A stretch of 9,273 bases of DNA from an uncultured beta proteobacterium (GTDB lineage Bacteria > Pseudomonadota > Gammaproteobacteria > Burkholderiales > Burkholderiaceae_C): positions 1 through 9,273 of the forward strand of contig CAJBVC010000046.1 of NCBI GenBank assembly GCA_903958915.1, in the 5' to 3' direction. Position 1 is the first letter of the stretch, and each line of letters starts with the position of its first letter. The position numbers and the translations under genes are program-made. The notes beneath the pieces are model-generated. The model worked only from the letters and a program-made list of their open reading frames with translations, did not search any database and was not told the origin of the DNA. This document shows, piece by piece, positions 1 to 6,799 of the stretch.

Positions 1-419
1 ACCGGATCCAGCAAATCGTCCAGAATGTTGATGCCGCCGCAGAACGCCACCTCCCCATCGACCACGCACAGTTTGCGGTGCAATCTACGCCAGCGCATGG
101 GTACCAACAGCCCGAGGTTGCCAAGCGGCGAAAACCGGTGCCACTGAACACTGGCCTCAACGAATCGTTGTTGCCACTCCAGAGGCACCTCCGGCGATCC
201 CACGCCATCCATGAGCAGATAAACCCGCACACCGCGCTGGCCGGCCCGGCACAGGGCCTGCGCAATGTCGCAACCGGAGGCGTCGAAGTGGAATATGTAG
301 GTCTCCAGTCGCACCTCGGTACTGCTTGCATCGATGGCTTGCACCATCGCCGGAAAAAATTCTCGTCCACACTGCAACAGGCGCAGTGCATGGCCAGCAT
401 TCAACGAGGTCGCTGTCAC
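1..419 (-). CDS. clsB: Cardiolipin synthase B-type phospholipase D family protein (N-terminal 139 codons, truncated by window edge)
   Basis: The reading frame opens with GTG at 419 and runs off the window at position 1. It begins VTATSLNAGHALRLLQCG. It holds the first phospholipase D HKD motif, LHRKLCVVDG, with H114, K116 and D121, followed by FCGGIN at 126-131. An earlier LETYIFHFD segment (38-46) is typical of the first lobe of bacterial cardiolipin synthases. ClsB enzymes condense phosphatidyl donors (in E. coli phosphatidylglycerol and phosphatidylethanolamine) into cardiolipin at the inner membrane; that reaction is family knowledge. The second HKD motif would lie outside the window. The GTG start is chosen because it overlaps the upstream stop as GTGA (419-416) and has an AGGGGA ribosome site just before it. 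There is no N-terminal membrane segment in the part seen, which fits ClsB rather than ClsA. The neighbouring EEP gene matches the E. coli ybhP-clsB arrangement. It could also be another PLD-family synthase. Confidence 0.85.
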   Translation of the reverse strand, partial: MTATSLNAGHALRLLQCGREFFPAMVQAIDASSTEVRLETYIFHFDASGCDIAQALCRAGQRGVRVYLLMDGVGSPEVPLEWQQRFVEASVQWHRFSPLGNLGLLVPMRWRRLHRKLCVVDGEVAFCGGINILDDLLDP

Positions 420-1159
420 GCTCCCCTCACAGGTACGTCAAACTCTGCGATCAATGGCAAATGGTCGGACATGCGACTCCAGATAGAACCACGTGGCACC
501 GACAAAGACAGCGGGCGCATTCCGCGCGCAAAGACGTGGTCGACCTGCATCAGGGGCAGACGCGATGGAAAGGTGGCCAACCGCTGCCCTGCCATTGCAG
601 TCAGCCCACTGGTACCGAGCGCGCGCGCAACAAAATTCTCGGTGTCGTTGAAGTCACCCGCCACCACCACGGGGGCATCGAGAGGAAGTTCGCGTGCCAG
701 GAAACGCAGCAGTTGTGCAAGCTGCCGTTGCCGGCTGGCGCGAATCAACCCCAGATGCACCACCACCACGTGCACCGCCAACCCATGAAACTGAACCTCG
801 GTGTGCAACAAGCCCCGTTGCTCGAAGCGGTGGTCCGACATGTCCTCATGCTGGTGCGCCACAACGGGCCAGCGACTCAGCATCGCGTTGCCGTGCTCGC
901 CATGGCGCGTCACCGCATTGGTTCGGTACACCGGGGTATAGCCTTCGGGCGCAAGAAACTCGGCCTGCGGCAGTGCCGGCCAATGGGTGAAGAAACTCTC
1001 TTCCCGTCGGTGCATCTTGCGCACCTCCTGCAAACAGACGATGTCGGCATCGAACTGCTCGACGGCATGGCCTAGGTTGTGAATCTCGAGCCGACGGCGT
1101 GGCCCCAGCCCCTGCACGCCTTTATGGATGTTGTATGTTGCAACACGCAGCAAGGTCAC
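416..1159 (-). CDS. Endonuclease/exonuclease/phosphatase (EEP) family protein, YbhP-like
   Basis: This 247-residue protein shows the complete set of EEP-fold metal and catalytic positions. They are N10 in TYNIHKG, E45 in CLQEVR, H135 in VVVHLGL, D169 and N171 in VAGDFND, D207 in MQVDHVF, and D232/H233 in the terminal SDHLPLIAEF. The family cleaves phosphodiester bonds in nucleic acids or phospholipids, or acts as a phosphatase, using a divalent metal; the substrate here is not known. No signal peptide or membrane segment is visible, so it is probably cytoplasmic. The start is GTG at 1159, which shares GTGA with the nudB stop, and the C-terminus overlaps the clsB start in the same way. The three genes are therefore probably translated as a coupled set. 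E. coli has a homologous pair, ybhP next to clsB, which suggests a role tied to phospholipid or membrane metabolism; that link is inference. Confidence 0.88.
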   Translation of the reverse strand: MTLLRVATYNIHKGVQGLGPRRRLEIHNLGHAVEQFDADIVCLQEVRKMHRREESFFTHWPALPQAEFLAPEGYTPVYRTNAVTRHGEHGNAMLSRWPVVAHQHEDMSDHRFEQRGLLHTEVQFHGLAVHVVVVHLGLIRASRQRQLAQLLRFLARELPLDAPVVVAGDFNDTENFVARALGTSGLTAMAGQRLATFPSRLPLMQVDHVFARGMRPLSLSVPRGSIWSRMSDHLPLIAEFDVPVRGA

Positions 1160-1665
1160 AGAACGATCTCACGATGAGGCGGCGCTTCCTGCAAAGCAAA
1201 CCTGTCCAGCAGGAGAATGGCTTCGGCGTTCGAGGGTGAAAAACAGCGTTCCGCCGCCATCCGGTGGGGTAGCCACTGGTAGTCGGTATGCTCACGCGGA
1301 TTCAACCGAACGGCACAACCGGCTTGCACCCGCAAACCAAACAGGTGCTCGCGGTTGTGGGTGACCCCCGGTGCATAGCGGTGCAACCAGCGCGGGTAGA
1401 TGCTGTACACATTTTCCAGGTGCCAGTCCTGAAGTGCATCCGCATTCAGTGATCCGGCCGAACAATCAATGCCGGTTTCCTCCATCACTTCGCGTGCCGC
1501 GGTGACAGCCCACGGCTCATCTTGCGTATCTTTGCTGCCCGTCACGGACTGCCAGAAGTCCTGTGCGCCGCCCATGCCATCGGCGCGTCGGATCAGCAGT
1601 ACGTCCAGCGCCGGCGTGTAAATCACCACCAGCACCGATTCCGGAATTTTGTAGCGTGTGGACAT
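1156..1665 (-). CDS. nudB: Dihydroneopterin triphosphate diphosphatase, Nudix hydrolase
   Basis: NudB removes pyrophosphate from dihydroneopterin triphosphate, an early step of folate synthesis in the cytoplasm. With the start used here the protein has 169 residues, against about 150 in E. coli. The N-terminus YKIPESVLVVIYT and the segment DFWQSVTGS (36-44) closely resemble E. coli NudB. The Nudix box runs from G43 to I66 with E50, R58, E59, E62 and E63 in place. The spacing between G43 and E50 is one residue longer than the usual GX5E. The ATG at 1665 is preferred over in-frame ATGs at 1680 and 1695, because those lie in the hairpin that follows aspS and would add a non-conserved MKGRLMRPFS leader. 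However, the 1665 start has no clear ribosome site, while AAAGGG sits upstream of the one at 1680, so the start is uncertain. The stop overlaps the next gene's GTG by four bases. Confidence 0.9.
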   Translation of the reverse strand: MSTRYKIPESVLVVIYTPALDVLLIRRADGMGGAQDFWQSVTGSKDTQDEPWAVTAAREVMEETGIDCSAGSLNADALQDWHLENVYSIYPRWLHRYAPGVTHNREHLFGLRVQAGCAVRLNPREHTDYQWLPHRMAAERCFSPSNAEAILLLDRFALQEAPPHREIVL

Positions 1666-1667
1666 TG

Positions 1668-1692
1668 AAAAAGGGCGCATCAAGCGCCCTTT
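1668..1692 (-). terminator. Intrinsic terminator-like hairpin after aspS
   Basis: Read on the minus strand, AAAGGGCGC (1692-1684), a five-base loop TTGAT, and GCGCCCTTT (1678-1670) form a perfect nine-base stem. The T-run continues to five T (1672-1668). This is the layout of a Rho-independent terminator pointing along aspS transcription, although the T-run is short. It lies 21 bases beyond the aspS stop and ends two bases before the preferred nudB ATG. It may therefore separate aspS from nudB-EEP-clsB, act as a leaky attenuator, or hide the nudB ribosome site. Confidence 0.6.
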
Positions 1693-1712
1693 CATTGTGC
1701 ACTATCGCCAGC

Positions 1713-1728
1713 GTCAAGCAGGCTTGAC
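1713..1728 (-). repeat. Perfect inverted repeat over the aspS stop codon
   Basis: GTCAAGC and GCTTGAC form seven-base arms around a two-base centre (CT). The repeat covers the last codons of aspS (Val-Lys-Pro-Ala) and its TGA. In RNA it could fold as a six-base stem with a CCTG loop. It sits 20 bases before the stronger hairpin at 1692-1670, so the aspS message may end in two stacked hairpins. It could also be chance, since four codons set much of the sequence. Confidence 0.4.
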
Positions 1729-3528
1729 GAGGTCAGCGTTGCGCAGCCGGATGTGCAGTTCGCGCAACTGCTTTTCGTCGACCAGGCTCGGGGCCTGGGT
1801 CAGCAAGCACTGTGCACGCTGCGTCTTGGGGAAAGCGATCACGTCACGGATCGACTCAGCTCCCGTCATGAGCGTGACGATGCGGTCCAGACCAAACGCC
1901 AATCCACCATGGGGAGGCGCGCCGTACTGCAGCGCATCGAGCAGGAAACCAAACTTCACCTGCGCCTCCTCGGGCGTGATCTTCAGCGCATCAAACACTT
2001 TTTGCTGCACATCGGCGCGGTGGATACGCACCGAGCCTCCGCCCATCTCCCAGCCATTCAAGACCGTGTCGTAGCCCTTGGAAATGCATTTCTCAGGCGC
2101 CGACACCATCCAGTCTTCGTGGCCATCCTTGGGGGCTGTGAACGGATGGTGGGTGGCGGTATAGCGCTGGGCTTCCTCGTCGTACTCGAACATCGGAAAG
2201 TCCACCACCCACATCGGGCGCCAGCCCTTCTCAAACAGTCCATTTTTTTTGCCAAATTCGCTGTGCCCGATCTTGATGCGCAACGCGCCAATCGCATCGT
2301 TGACGATTTTGGCTTTGTCAGCGCCAAAGAAAATCAGGTCGCCATCCTGGGCACCGGTACGCGCCAGCACTTCGCCGATGGCCTTGTCGTGGAGGTTCTT
2401 GACGATCGGGCTCTGCAGTCCATCGCGCCCTTTGGACACTTCATTGACCTTGACATAGGCCAAGCCCTTGGCGCCATAGATCTTGACGAATTCGGCGTAG
2501 GCATCGATCTCGCTGCGCGGCATCCCGCCGTTCTCACGAGCACCACCGGGTACGCGCAGTGCCACCACACGGCCATTATTCATGGTCGCAGCACCAGAAA
2601 ATACCTTGAAATCGACATCGGCCATCACATCGGTCACATCGCAGAATTCGAGCTTCACGCGCAGATCGGGCTTGTCAGAACCATAGCGGTGCATCGCATC
2701 CTGATAAGTCATGACGGGAAACTCGCCCAGATCGACGTTGATGGTGGTTTGGAACACCGTCTTGATCATGCCCTGGAAGATGTCGCGGATTTCCTCTTCG
2801 CTGAGGAACGAGGTTTCGATATCAATCTGCGTGAACTCGGGCTGGCGGTCTGCGCGCAGGTCTTCGTCGCGGAAACACTTGGTGATCTGGTAGTAACGGT
2901 CAAATCCCGCCACCATCAACAACTGCTTGAACAATTGTGGTGACTGCGGCAAGGCAAAGAAATGCCCGTCATGCACACGGCTGGGTACCAAATAGTCCCG
3001 CGCGCCCTCGGGGGTGCTCTTGGTCAGCATCGGTGTCTCGATGTCGACGAAGCCATTGGCGTCAAGAAACTTGCGCACCTCCATCGACACGCGATAGCGC
3101 AGCATGAGGTTGTTCTGCATGTACGGGCGACGCAGATCCAGCACCCGGTGCGTCAGGCGCGTGGTCTCAGACAGGTTGTCGTCATCGAGCTGGAACGGGG
3201 GCGTCACCGACGGATTAAGTACGTTCAACTCGTGGCACAGCACCTCGATCTTGCCGCTCTTCATGTTGTCGTTGGTGGTGCCTTCCGGGCGCGCGCGCAC
3301 CAGGCCTTTGACCTGAATGCAAAACTCGTTACGCAGATCTTCGGCCACAGCGAACATTTCAGGCCGATCGGGGTCGCACACCACCTGCACATAGCCCTCG
3401 CGGTCACGCACGTCGACAAAAATCACACCACCGTGGTCGCGGCGACGGTTGACCCAGCCGCATAACGATACGGTTTGGCCCATCTGGGCTTCGGTCACCA
3501 GACCGCAATAGTGGGAACGCATGGCCAT
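1714..3528 (-). CDS. aspS: Aspartate--tRNA ligase, probably non-discriminating (Asp/Asn)
   Basis: This class II synthetase charges tRNA with aspartate in the cytoplasm. It has 604 residues here, against 590 in E. coli. Counting from the inner methionine (MRSHYCG), the order is as follows. An OB-fold anticodon domain (about 1-105) contains [11 protein letters not shown] and DVRDREG. A catalytic core follows with STPEGARDY (169-177) and QSPQLFKQ (193-200). Motif 2 reads [18 protein letters not shown] from about 217, and the bacterial GAD insertion lies in the middle. Motif 3 reads GLAFGLDRI from about 540. Positions 30 and 81 are His and Gly, where E. coli has Leu and Lys; this pair marks enzymes that also charge tRNA(Asn). 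The ATG at 3528 (MAMRSHYCG) is preferred. The ATG at 3522 is also possible, and the longer frame to 3609 would overlap the previous gene. A weak AGAAAG lies upstream. It follows the DUF502 gene by 37 bases. Confidence 0.97.
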   Translation of the reverse strand: MAMRSHYCGLVTEAQMGQTVSLCGWVNRRRDHGGVIFVDVRDREGYVQVVCDPDRPEMFAVAEDLRNEFCIQVKGLVRARPEGTTNDNMKSGKIEVLCHELNVLNPSVTPPFQLDDDNLSETTRLTHRVLDLRRPYMQNNLMLRYRVSMEVRKFLDANGFVDIETPMLTKSTPEGARDYLVPSRVHDGHFFALPQSPQLFKQLLMVAGFDRYYQITKCFRDEDLRADRQPEFTQIDIETSFLSEEEIRDIFQGMIKTVFQTTINVDLGEFPVMTYQDAMHRYGSDKPDLRVKLEFCDVTDVMADVDFKVFSGAATMNNGRVVALRVPGGARENGGMPRSEIDAYAEFVKIYGAKGLAYVKVNEVSKGRDGLQSPIVKNLHDKAIGEVLARTGAQDGDLIFFGADKAKIVNDAIGALRIKIGHSEFGKKNGLFEKGWRPMWVVDFPMFEYDEEAQRYTATHHPFTAPKDGHEDWMVSAPEKCISKGYDTVLNGWEMGGGSVRIHRADVQQKVFDALKITPEEAQVKFGFLLDALQYGAPPHGGLAFGLDRIVTLMTGAESIRDVIAFPKTQRAQCLLTQAPSLVDEKQLRELHIRLRNADLVKPA

Positions 3529-3565
3529 AGCTTGCTTTCTAGGCGCTGCCGGTGGGGCAACGGGA

Positions 3566-4225
3566 TTAACGAATGGGTTGATTGGGAGGTGTAGCGGGTG
3601 CCCTGGCACCCGTTGGTGCTACCGACCCCATGGAGATCACGTAGGTCAATGCTTCATCGACACTCATTTTCAATTCGATGACGTCGGAGCGCGGCAGCAT
3701 CAGAAAGAATCCGCTGGTGGGGTTGGGAGTGGTGGGCACATAAACGCTGACGAAGTCCGCTCCGAGATGGCCCTGCACTTCGCCACTTGGCACACCCGTC
3801 TGAAAGGCAATGGTCCAACACCCGGCGCGCGGGTACTGCACCAGCAGGGCAGTTCGAAAGGCATTGCCATTGCTCGAGAACAGTGTGTCCGATACTTTTT
3901 TGACGCTGACATAAATCGACTTGACGATGGGAATATTGGTAAACAACCGATCCCATTGCTTGATCCACCAGCGCCCGGCAACATTGGATACCAGCGCTCC
4001 AGTGACCAGTATGAACAGCACCACCAGCACCACGCCCAGACCATGAATGCTGTGCAGGCGTGCGAGCACCGGCTGCAGGCTGTCCGGCGTCACCGCAGCG
4101 AGCCCGGCCAAAAAACTACCGAAAAGACCGTCCAGCAAGCCCACCAGCCACAGCAAGACCCACAGTGTGATGGCCAGTGGCAACCACACCATCAGGCCTG
4201 TCAGCATGTATTTCTTGAAGGGCAT
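3566..4225 (-). CDS. DUF502 family two-pass inner-membrane protein
   Basis: This 219-residue protein has two strongly hydrophobic segments, about 9-35 and 62-82. A soluble domain follows with the conserved DUF502 signatures: [13 protein letters not shown] near 98, [27 protein letters not shown], and [13 protein letters not shown]. The C-terminal tail is rich in Pro and Ala and is not conserved. The biochemical role of DUF502 proteins is not established, and I do not assign one. The order fmdB-DUF502-aspS recurs in betaproteobacteria as I know them, so a shared message with aspS is likely. The start at 4225 follows the FmdB stop by 20 bases, with GGGA about seven bases upstream as a modest ribosome site. 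It could be described as a transporter-like protein in automatic annotation, but nothing in the sequence supports transport. Confidence 0.92.
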   Translation of the reverse strand: MPFKKYMLTGLMVWLPLAITLWVLLWLVGLLDGLFGSFLAGLAAVTPDSLQPVLARLHSIHGLGVVLVVLFILVTGALVSNVAGRWWIKQWDRLFTNIPIVKSIYVSVKKVSDTLFSSNGNAFRTALLVQYPRAGCWTIAFQTGVPSGEVQGHLGADFVSVYVPTTPNPTSGFFLMLPRSDVIELKMSVDEALTYVISMGSVAPTGARAPATPPNQPIR

Positions 4226-4245
4226 GGTGATCCCGGCTTTGGCGA

Positions 4246-4584
4246 TCAGCTGCCTGCTGCCGCGGCCGGCGCAGACGCAGCAGTTGGGGCGGCGACGGAC
4301 TCCGTCTTGGCGGCAGGCGTCGGCGCGGAAGCTGCAGGAGTTGCCGCGGTATCCGTAGCGGCCGTCTCTGCCGCGGGCGCTGCAGGTGCACCGGCACTAT
4401 TGCCGCCTTTAAAGTCTGTCACATACCAACCGGCGCCTTTAAGCTGAAATCCTGCGGATGTGACCTGCTTGCGAAATGTCGCCTGAGCACACTGCGGACA
4501 CGTTTCCAGCACCGGGTCGGACATCTTTTGCAATACGTCCTTGGCAAATCCACAGGACTCGCATTTATAGGCATAGATTGGCAT
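4246..4584 (-). CDS. FmdB-type zinc-ribbon protein with Ala/Pro-rich tail
   Basis: The first 60 residues form the FmdB/CxxC zinc-ribbon domain: MPIYAYKCESCG with C8 and C11, then CPQC with C29 and C32, four cysteines placed to bind one zinc ion. The conserved block FQLKGAGWYVTDFK ends the domain. From about residue 62 to 112 the protein is a low-complexity tail made almost only of Ala, Pro, Thr, Ser and Glu, probably disordered. The family is named after a putative regulator of formamidase genes, but its function in most bacteria is unknown; a role in regulation is only a guess. It is the first gene after ubiB (53-base gap) and leads the fmdB-DUF502-aspS set. The ATG at 4584 starts exactly at the conserved MPIY, so the start is secure although no strong ribosome site is seen. 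Confidence 0.93.
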   Translation of the reverse strand: MPIYAYKCESCGFAKDVLQKMSDPVLETCPQCAQATFRKQVTSAGFQLKGAGWYVTDFKGGNSAGAPAAPAAETAATDTAATPAASAPTPAAKTESVAAPTAASAPAAAAGS

Positions 4585-4614
4585 GGCGTAGTGGCTTTAA
4601 CTCACAGGTTGCAA

Positions 4615-4633
4615 AGCCCTCGATTATAGGGCT
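4615..4633 (-). promoter_or_regulatory. Small hairpin containing a TATAAT box between ubiB and fmdB
   Basis: On the minus strand AGCCCT (4633-4628) and AGGGCT (4620-4615) pair across the seven-base loop ATAATCG, followed by only three T. The same stretch contains a perfect -10 hexamer TATAAT (4628-4623), which would start transcription about 30 bases before the fmdB ATG. No good -35 is visible at 16-19 bases. It is either a promoter for fmdB-DUF502-aspS, a weak end to the ubi message, or both. Confidence 0.35.
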
Positions 4634-4637
4634 GCGT

Positions 4638-6203
4638 CTAAAAGAGGCGCGTTTTGAGAAACATCTGCATAACGACCATCCCCAGCGCAAAGCCGAGAAT
4701 GGTATAGACCAGGCCTTGCAGCAGGCGGTTGGTCCGGCGCTGCTCGACGACCAGTTCCCGCAAAGCCGCTCCAGAATCGGCTGACCCCTGTTTGAGATAG
4801 TTGTGCAACAGCATTGGCAACTCCGGCACCAGCTTTGCGTAATGGGGCGCCTGCGCCTTGAGCTGCTCCATCAGTTTTTGTGGCCCCACCTGCCCCAGCA
4901 TCCACTGCTCCAGGAAAGGTTTGGCTGTCGCCCAGAGGTCAAGGTCGGGGTCCAACTGGCGCCCCAGACCCTCGATGTTGAGCAGCGTTTTCTGCAATAG
5001 CACCAACTGAGGCTGAATTTCCACCTGAAAGCGCCGCGAGATCTGGAACAGCCGCATCAGCAGCAACCCGAGTGAAATTTCCTTCAGCGGTCGATCGAAA
5101 TACGGCTCACAAACGGTCCGAATACCGGCTTCGAGTTCATCCACACGGGTACTCTGCGGCACCCAACCCGACTCGATATGCAACTCGGCCACGCGCTTGT
5201 AATCACGACGGAAGAACGCCGCAAAGTTTTGTGCCAGGTACTCTTTGTCGGACGATGTGAGCGTTCCAACAATCCCGAAATCCAGCGAAATGTAGCGACC
5301 CAGGGTCTCGGGCGCAACGCTCACCTGGATGTTGCCCGGATGCATGTCGGCATGGAAAAAGCCATCGCGAAATACCTGGGTGAAGAAAATCGTCACCCCA
5401 TCGCGCGCCAATTTTGGAATATCGACGCCTGCGGCCCTAAGGCGATCCACCTGGCTGACGGGCACCCCATGCATGCGCTCCATCACCATCACCTCACGCG
5501 TGCAGTAGTCCCACAGCATCTCGGGAATCAGCACCAGCTTGAGATCTTCCATGTTGCGACGCAACTGCGCTGCACTGGCAGCCTCGCGCACCAGGTCCAA
5601 CTCGTCATGCAGGTACTTGTCAAACTCGGCGACCACTTCACGTGGTTTGAGGCGCTTGCCCTCGGACGACAAACCATCCACCCAACCCGCCATCATGCGC
5701 ATTAGGTTCAGGTCTTTTTCAAAAGCGTCCACCATGCCAGGGCGCAGCACCTTGACCGCCACCTCCCGCTCGCGCCCGGTGCGGTCGCGCAATACGGCAA
5801 AGTGGACCTGGGCGATGGACGCGCTGGCCACTGGCTCACGCTCGAACGATACGAACAACTCGCTCAGCGGCTTGCCAAGCTCGCGCTCGATGGTGGCCAC
5901 CGCGATGTCCGACGCAAACGGCGGAACACGGTCCTGCAGCCGCGCCAGTTCGTCTGCAATATCCACTGGCATCAGGTCACGGCGGGTGGACAACACCTGG
6001 CCAAACTTGACAAAAATGGGTCCCAGGCTTTCCAGCGCCAGGCGCAAGCGCTGCCCACGCGGAGCATCCAGATTGCGCCCAAACGACAGTATGCGGGCTA
6101 ACCGTGCAAGGCCCGGCCGATTGAAACTGCTCAGTACCAGTTCATCGAGTCCGTAGCGAAATACCACCCAGACAATGAAGGCACCGCGAGCAATGCGCGT
6201 CAT
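4638..6203 (-). CDS. ubiB: Ubiquinone biosynthesis protein UbiB, atypical kinase-like ATPase
   Basis: UbiB belongs to the ABC1/ADCK/COQ8 family and supports aerobic ubiquinone synthesis at the inner membrane, where its ATPase activity is thought to help deliver lipid intermediates to the Ubi enzymes. The 521-residue protein has the family hallmarks. These are the KxGQ motif (K66, G68, Q69) followed by VLSTRRDL, the Ala-rich loop ASASIA (126-131) replacing the kinase P-loop, and the lysine of VAVK (K151). They continue with E201/E207 in the EL-D-REA segment, HADMHPGN (284-291) and the DFG motif (308-310). Near the C-terminus a hydrophobic helix of about 22 residues (roughly 494-516) is the membrane anchor; E. 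coli UbiB has two such helices, and here only one long hydrophobic run is obvious. The ATG overlaps the ubiJ stop (ATGA, 6203-6200), which points to coupled translation. E. coli UbiB is slightly longer, at 546 residues. Confidence 0.97.
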   Translation of the reverse strand: MTRIARGAFIVWVVFRYGLDELVLSSFNRPGLARLARILSFGRNLDAPRGQRLRLALESLGPIFVKFGQVLSTRRDLMPVDIADELARLQDRVPPFASDIAVATIERELGKPLSELFVSFEREPVASASIAQVHFAVLRDRTGREREVAVKVLRPGMVDAFEKDLNLMRMMAGWVDGLSSEGKRLKPREVVAEFDKYLHDELDLVREAASAAQLRRNMEDLKLVLIPEMLWDYCTREVMVMERMHGVPVSQVDRLRAAGVDIPKLARDGVTIFFTQVFRDGFFHADMHPGNIQVSVAPETLGRYISLDFGIVGTLTSSDKEYLAQNFAAFFRRDYKRVAELHIESGWVPQSTRVDELEAGIRTVCEPYFDRPLKEISLGLLLMRLFQISRRFQVEIQPQLVLLQKTLLNIEGLGRQLDPDLDLWATAKPFLEQWMLGQVGPQKLMEQLKAQAPHYAKLVPELPMLLHNYLKQGSADSGAALRELVVEQRRTNRLLQGLVYTILGFALGMVVMQMFLKTRLF

Positions 6204-6748
6204 GCAACGGGTCCGGTGGCACCACCACTACTGCGTTTGCCGATAAACTGCCGCAGCGCCGACGCAAAGGTCTGCGCGGCTTGTACCAATCCGTGTGCCG
6301 GGGCGTCGCCCAGCACGCGCGAGAGATCTTCCTCGATGTCCCACCGCAGGTGTTCTGCCAACCAGCTCACGTCGGCTGCCAACTGCACATCTCCAGCAAT
6401 CTGGACCGCCGGTTTTTCACCCTGCATCAGCGTCTGCGCAATGGCAATGGGGGATGTTTCGGTGATCTCAAGTGTCAGGTCGGCAGCCGCATCGCCTGGT
6501 GCCACGTCGAGCAGACCGGCTGGGGTGATAGCGACCTTGAACGTGAAACTGCGCCACTGTGCCAAAACCACACGGGACTTATGCCGCGTCAGGCGCTCCA
6601 TCGCCTGCGGCTCCTGCATCAGCACATGGTTGATCAACAACACGGTGCGTCGGTGGGTTTCCTCGACAGCCCACGCGGGCGGCGCGACCGGAAGCTTGAA
6701 GTTTTGGAGGAGGCCCTCCAGCATGGAAAAAGGGGACTGTGTTGCCAT
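6200..6748 (-). CDS. ubiJ: Ubiquinone biosynthesis accessory factor UbiJ (SCP2-type lipid-binding)
   Basis: UbiJ is a non-catalytic partner that, with UbiK, holds the soluble Ubi enzyme complex together and binds ubiquinone intermediates through its SCP2 fold. The 182-residue protein begins [17 protein letters not shown] and has an SCP2-like domain over about 30-130, including [26 protein letters not shown] and [19 protein letters not shown]. The IxGD(V/I)Q turn is typical of UbiJ. A C-terminal helix ([10 protein letters not shown]) ends in a short flexible tail. Sequence similarity within this family is low, so the call rests mainly on the SCP2 pattern plus position directly before ubiB and two genes after ubiE. 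It starts 51 bases after the Tim44-like gene, with only a weak ribosome site (ACGGG). Confidence 0.87.
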   Translation of the reverse strand: MATQSPFSMLEGLLQNFKLPVAPPAWAVEETHRRTVLLINHVLMQEPQAMERLTRHKSRVVLAQWRSFTFKVAITPAGLLDVAPGDAAADLTLEITETSPIAIAQTLMQGEKPAVQIAGDVQLAADVSWLAEHLRWDIEEDLSRVLGDAPAHGLVQAAQTFASALRQFIGKRSSGGATGPVA

Positions 6749-6799
6749 AGGCCCGTATTATCAGGCACGGCCCGCCTGCTGCTCGGCCGCCCCTAACCC

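Noticed and set aside
78..1075. Plus-strand open frames over the clsB and EEP genes
   Set aside because: The minus-strand frames carry HKD and EEP catalytic motifs with coupled starts; the plus-strand frames show none.
1666..1695. Ten-residue N-terminal extension of NudB (starts at 1680 or 1695)
   Set aside because: The codons come from the terminator-like hairpin and give no NudB-like sequence; the 1680 start keeps some support from a possible ribosome site, so the choice is not final.
1753..2943. 396-codon open frame on the plus strand opposite aspS
   Set aside because: It lies wholly antisense to a clear AspRS, and its translation has no recognisable domain and is rich in His, Arg and Gln, as expected from the complement of a GC-rich gene.
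3529..3609. 27-residue N-terminal extension of AspRS (start at 3609)
   Set aside because: It would overlap the DUF502 coding end, is Pro-rich and not AspRS-like, and the conserved MRSHYCG start lies at 3522-3528.
3521..4447. 308-codon open frame on the plus strand opposite the DUF502 and fmdB genes
   Set aside because: The minus-strand proteins have conserved motifs over the same bases; the plus-strand product ends in an Ala/Val-rich mirror of the FmdB tail.
6749..6799. Possible promoter (TGATAAT) before ubiJ
   Set aside because: There is a -10-like hexamer but no -35 or extended -10 support, and the gap is short within a likely operon.
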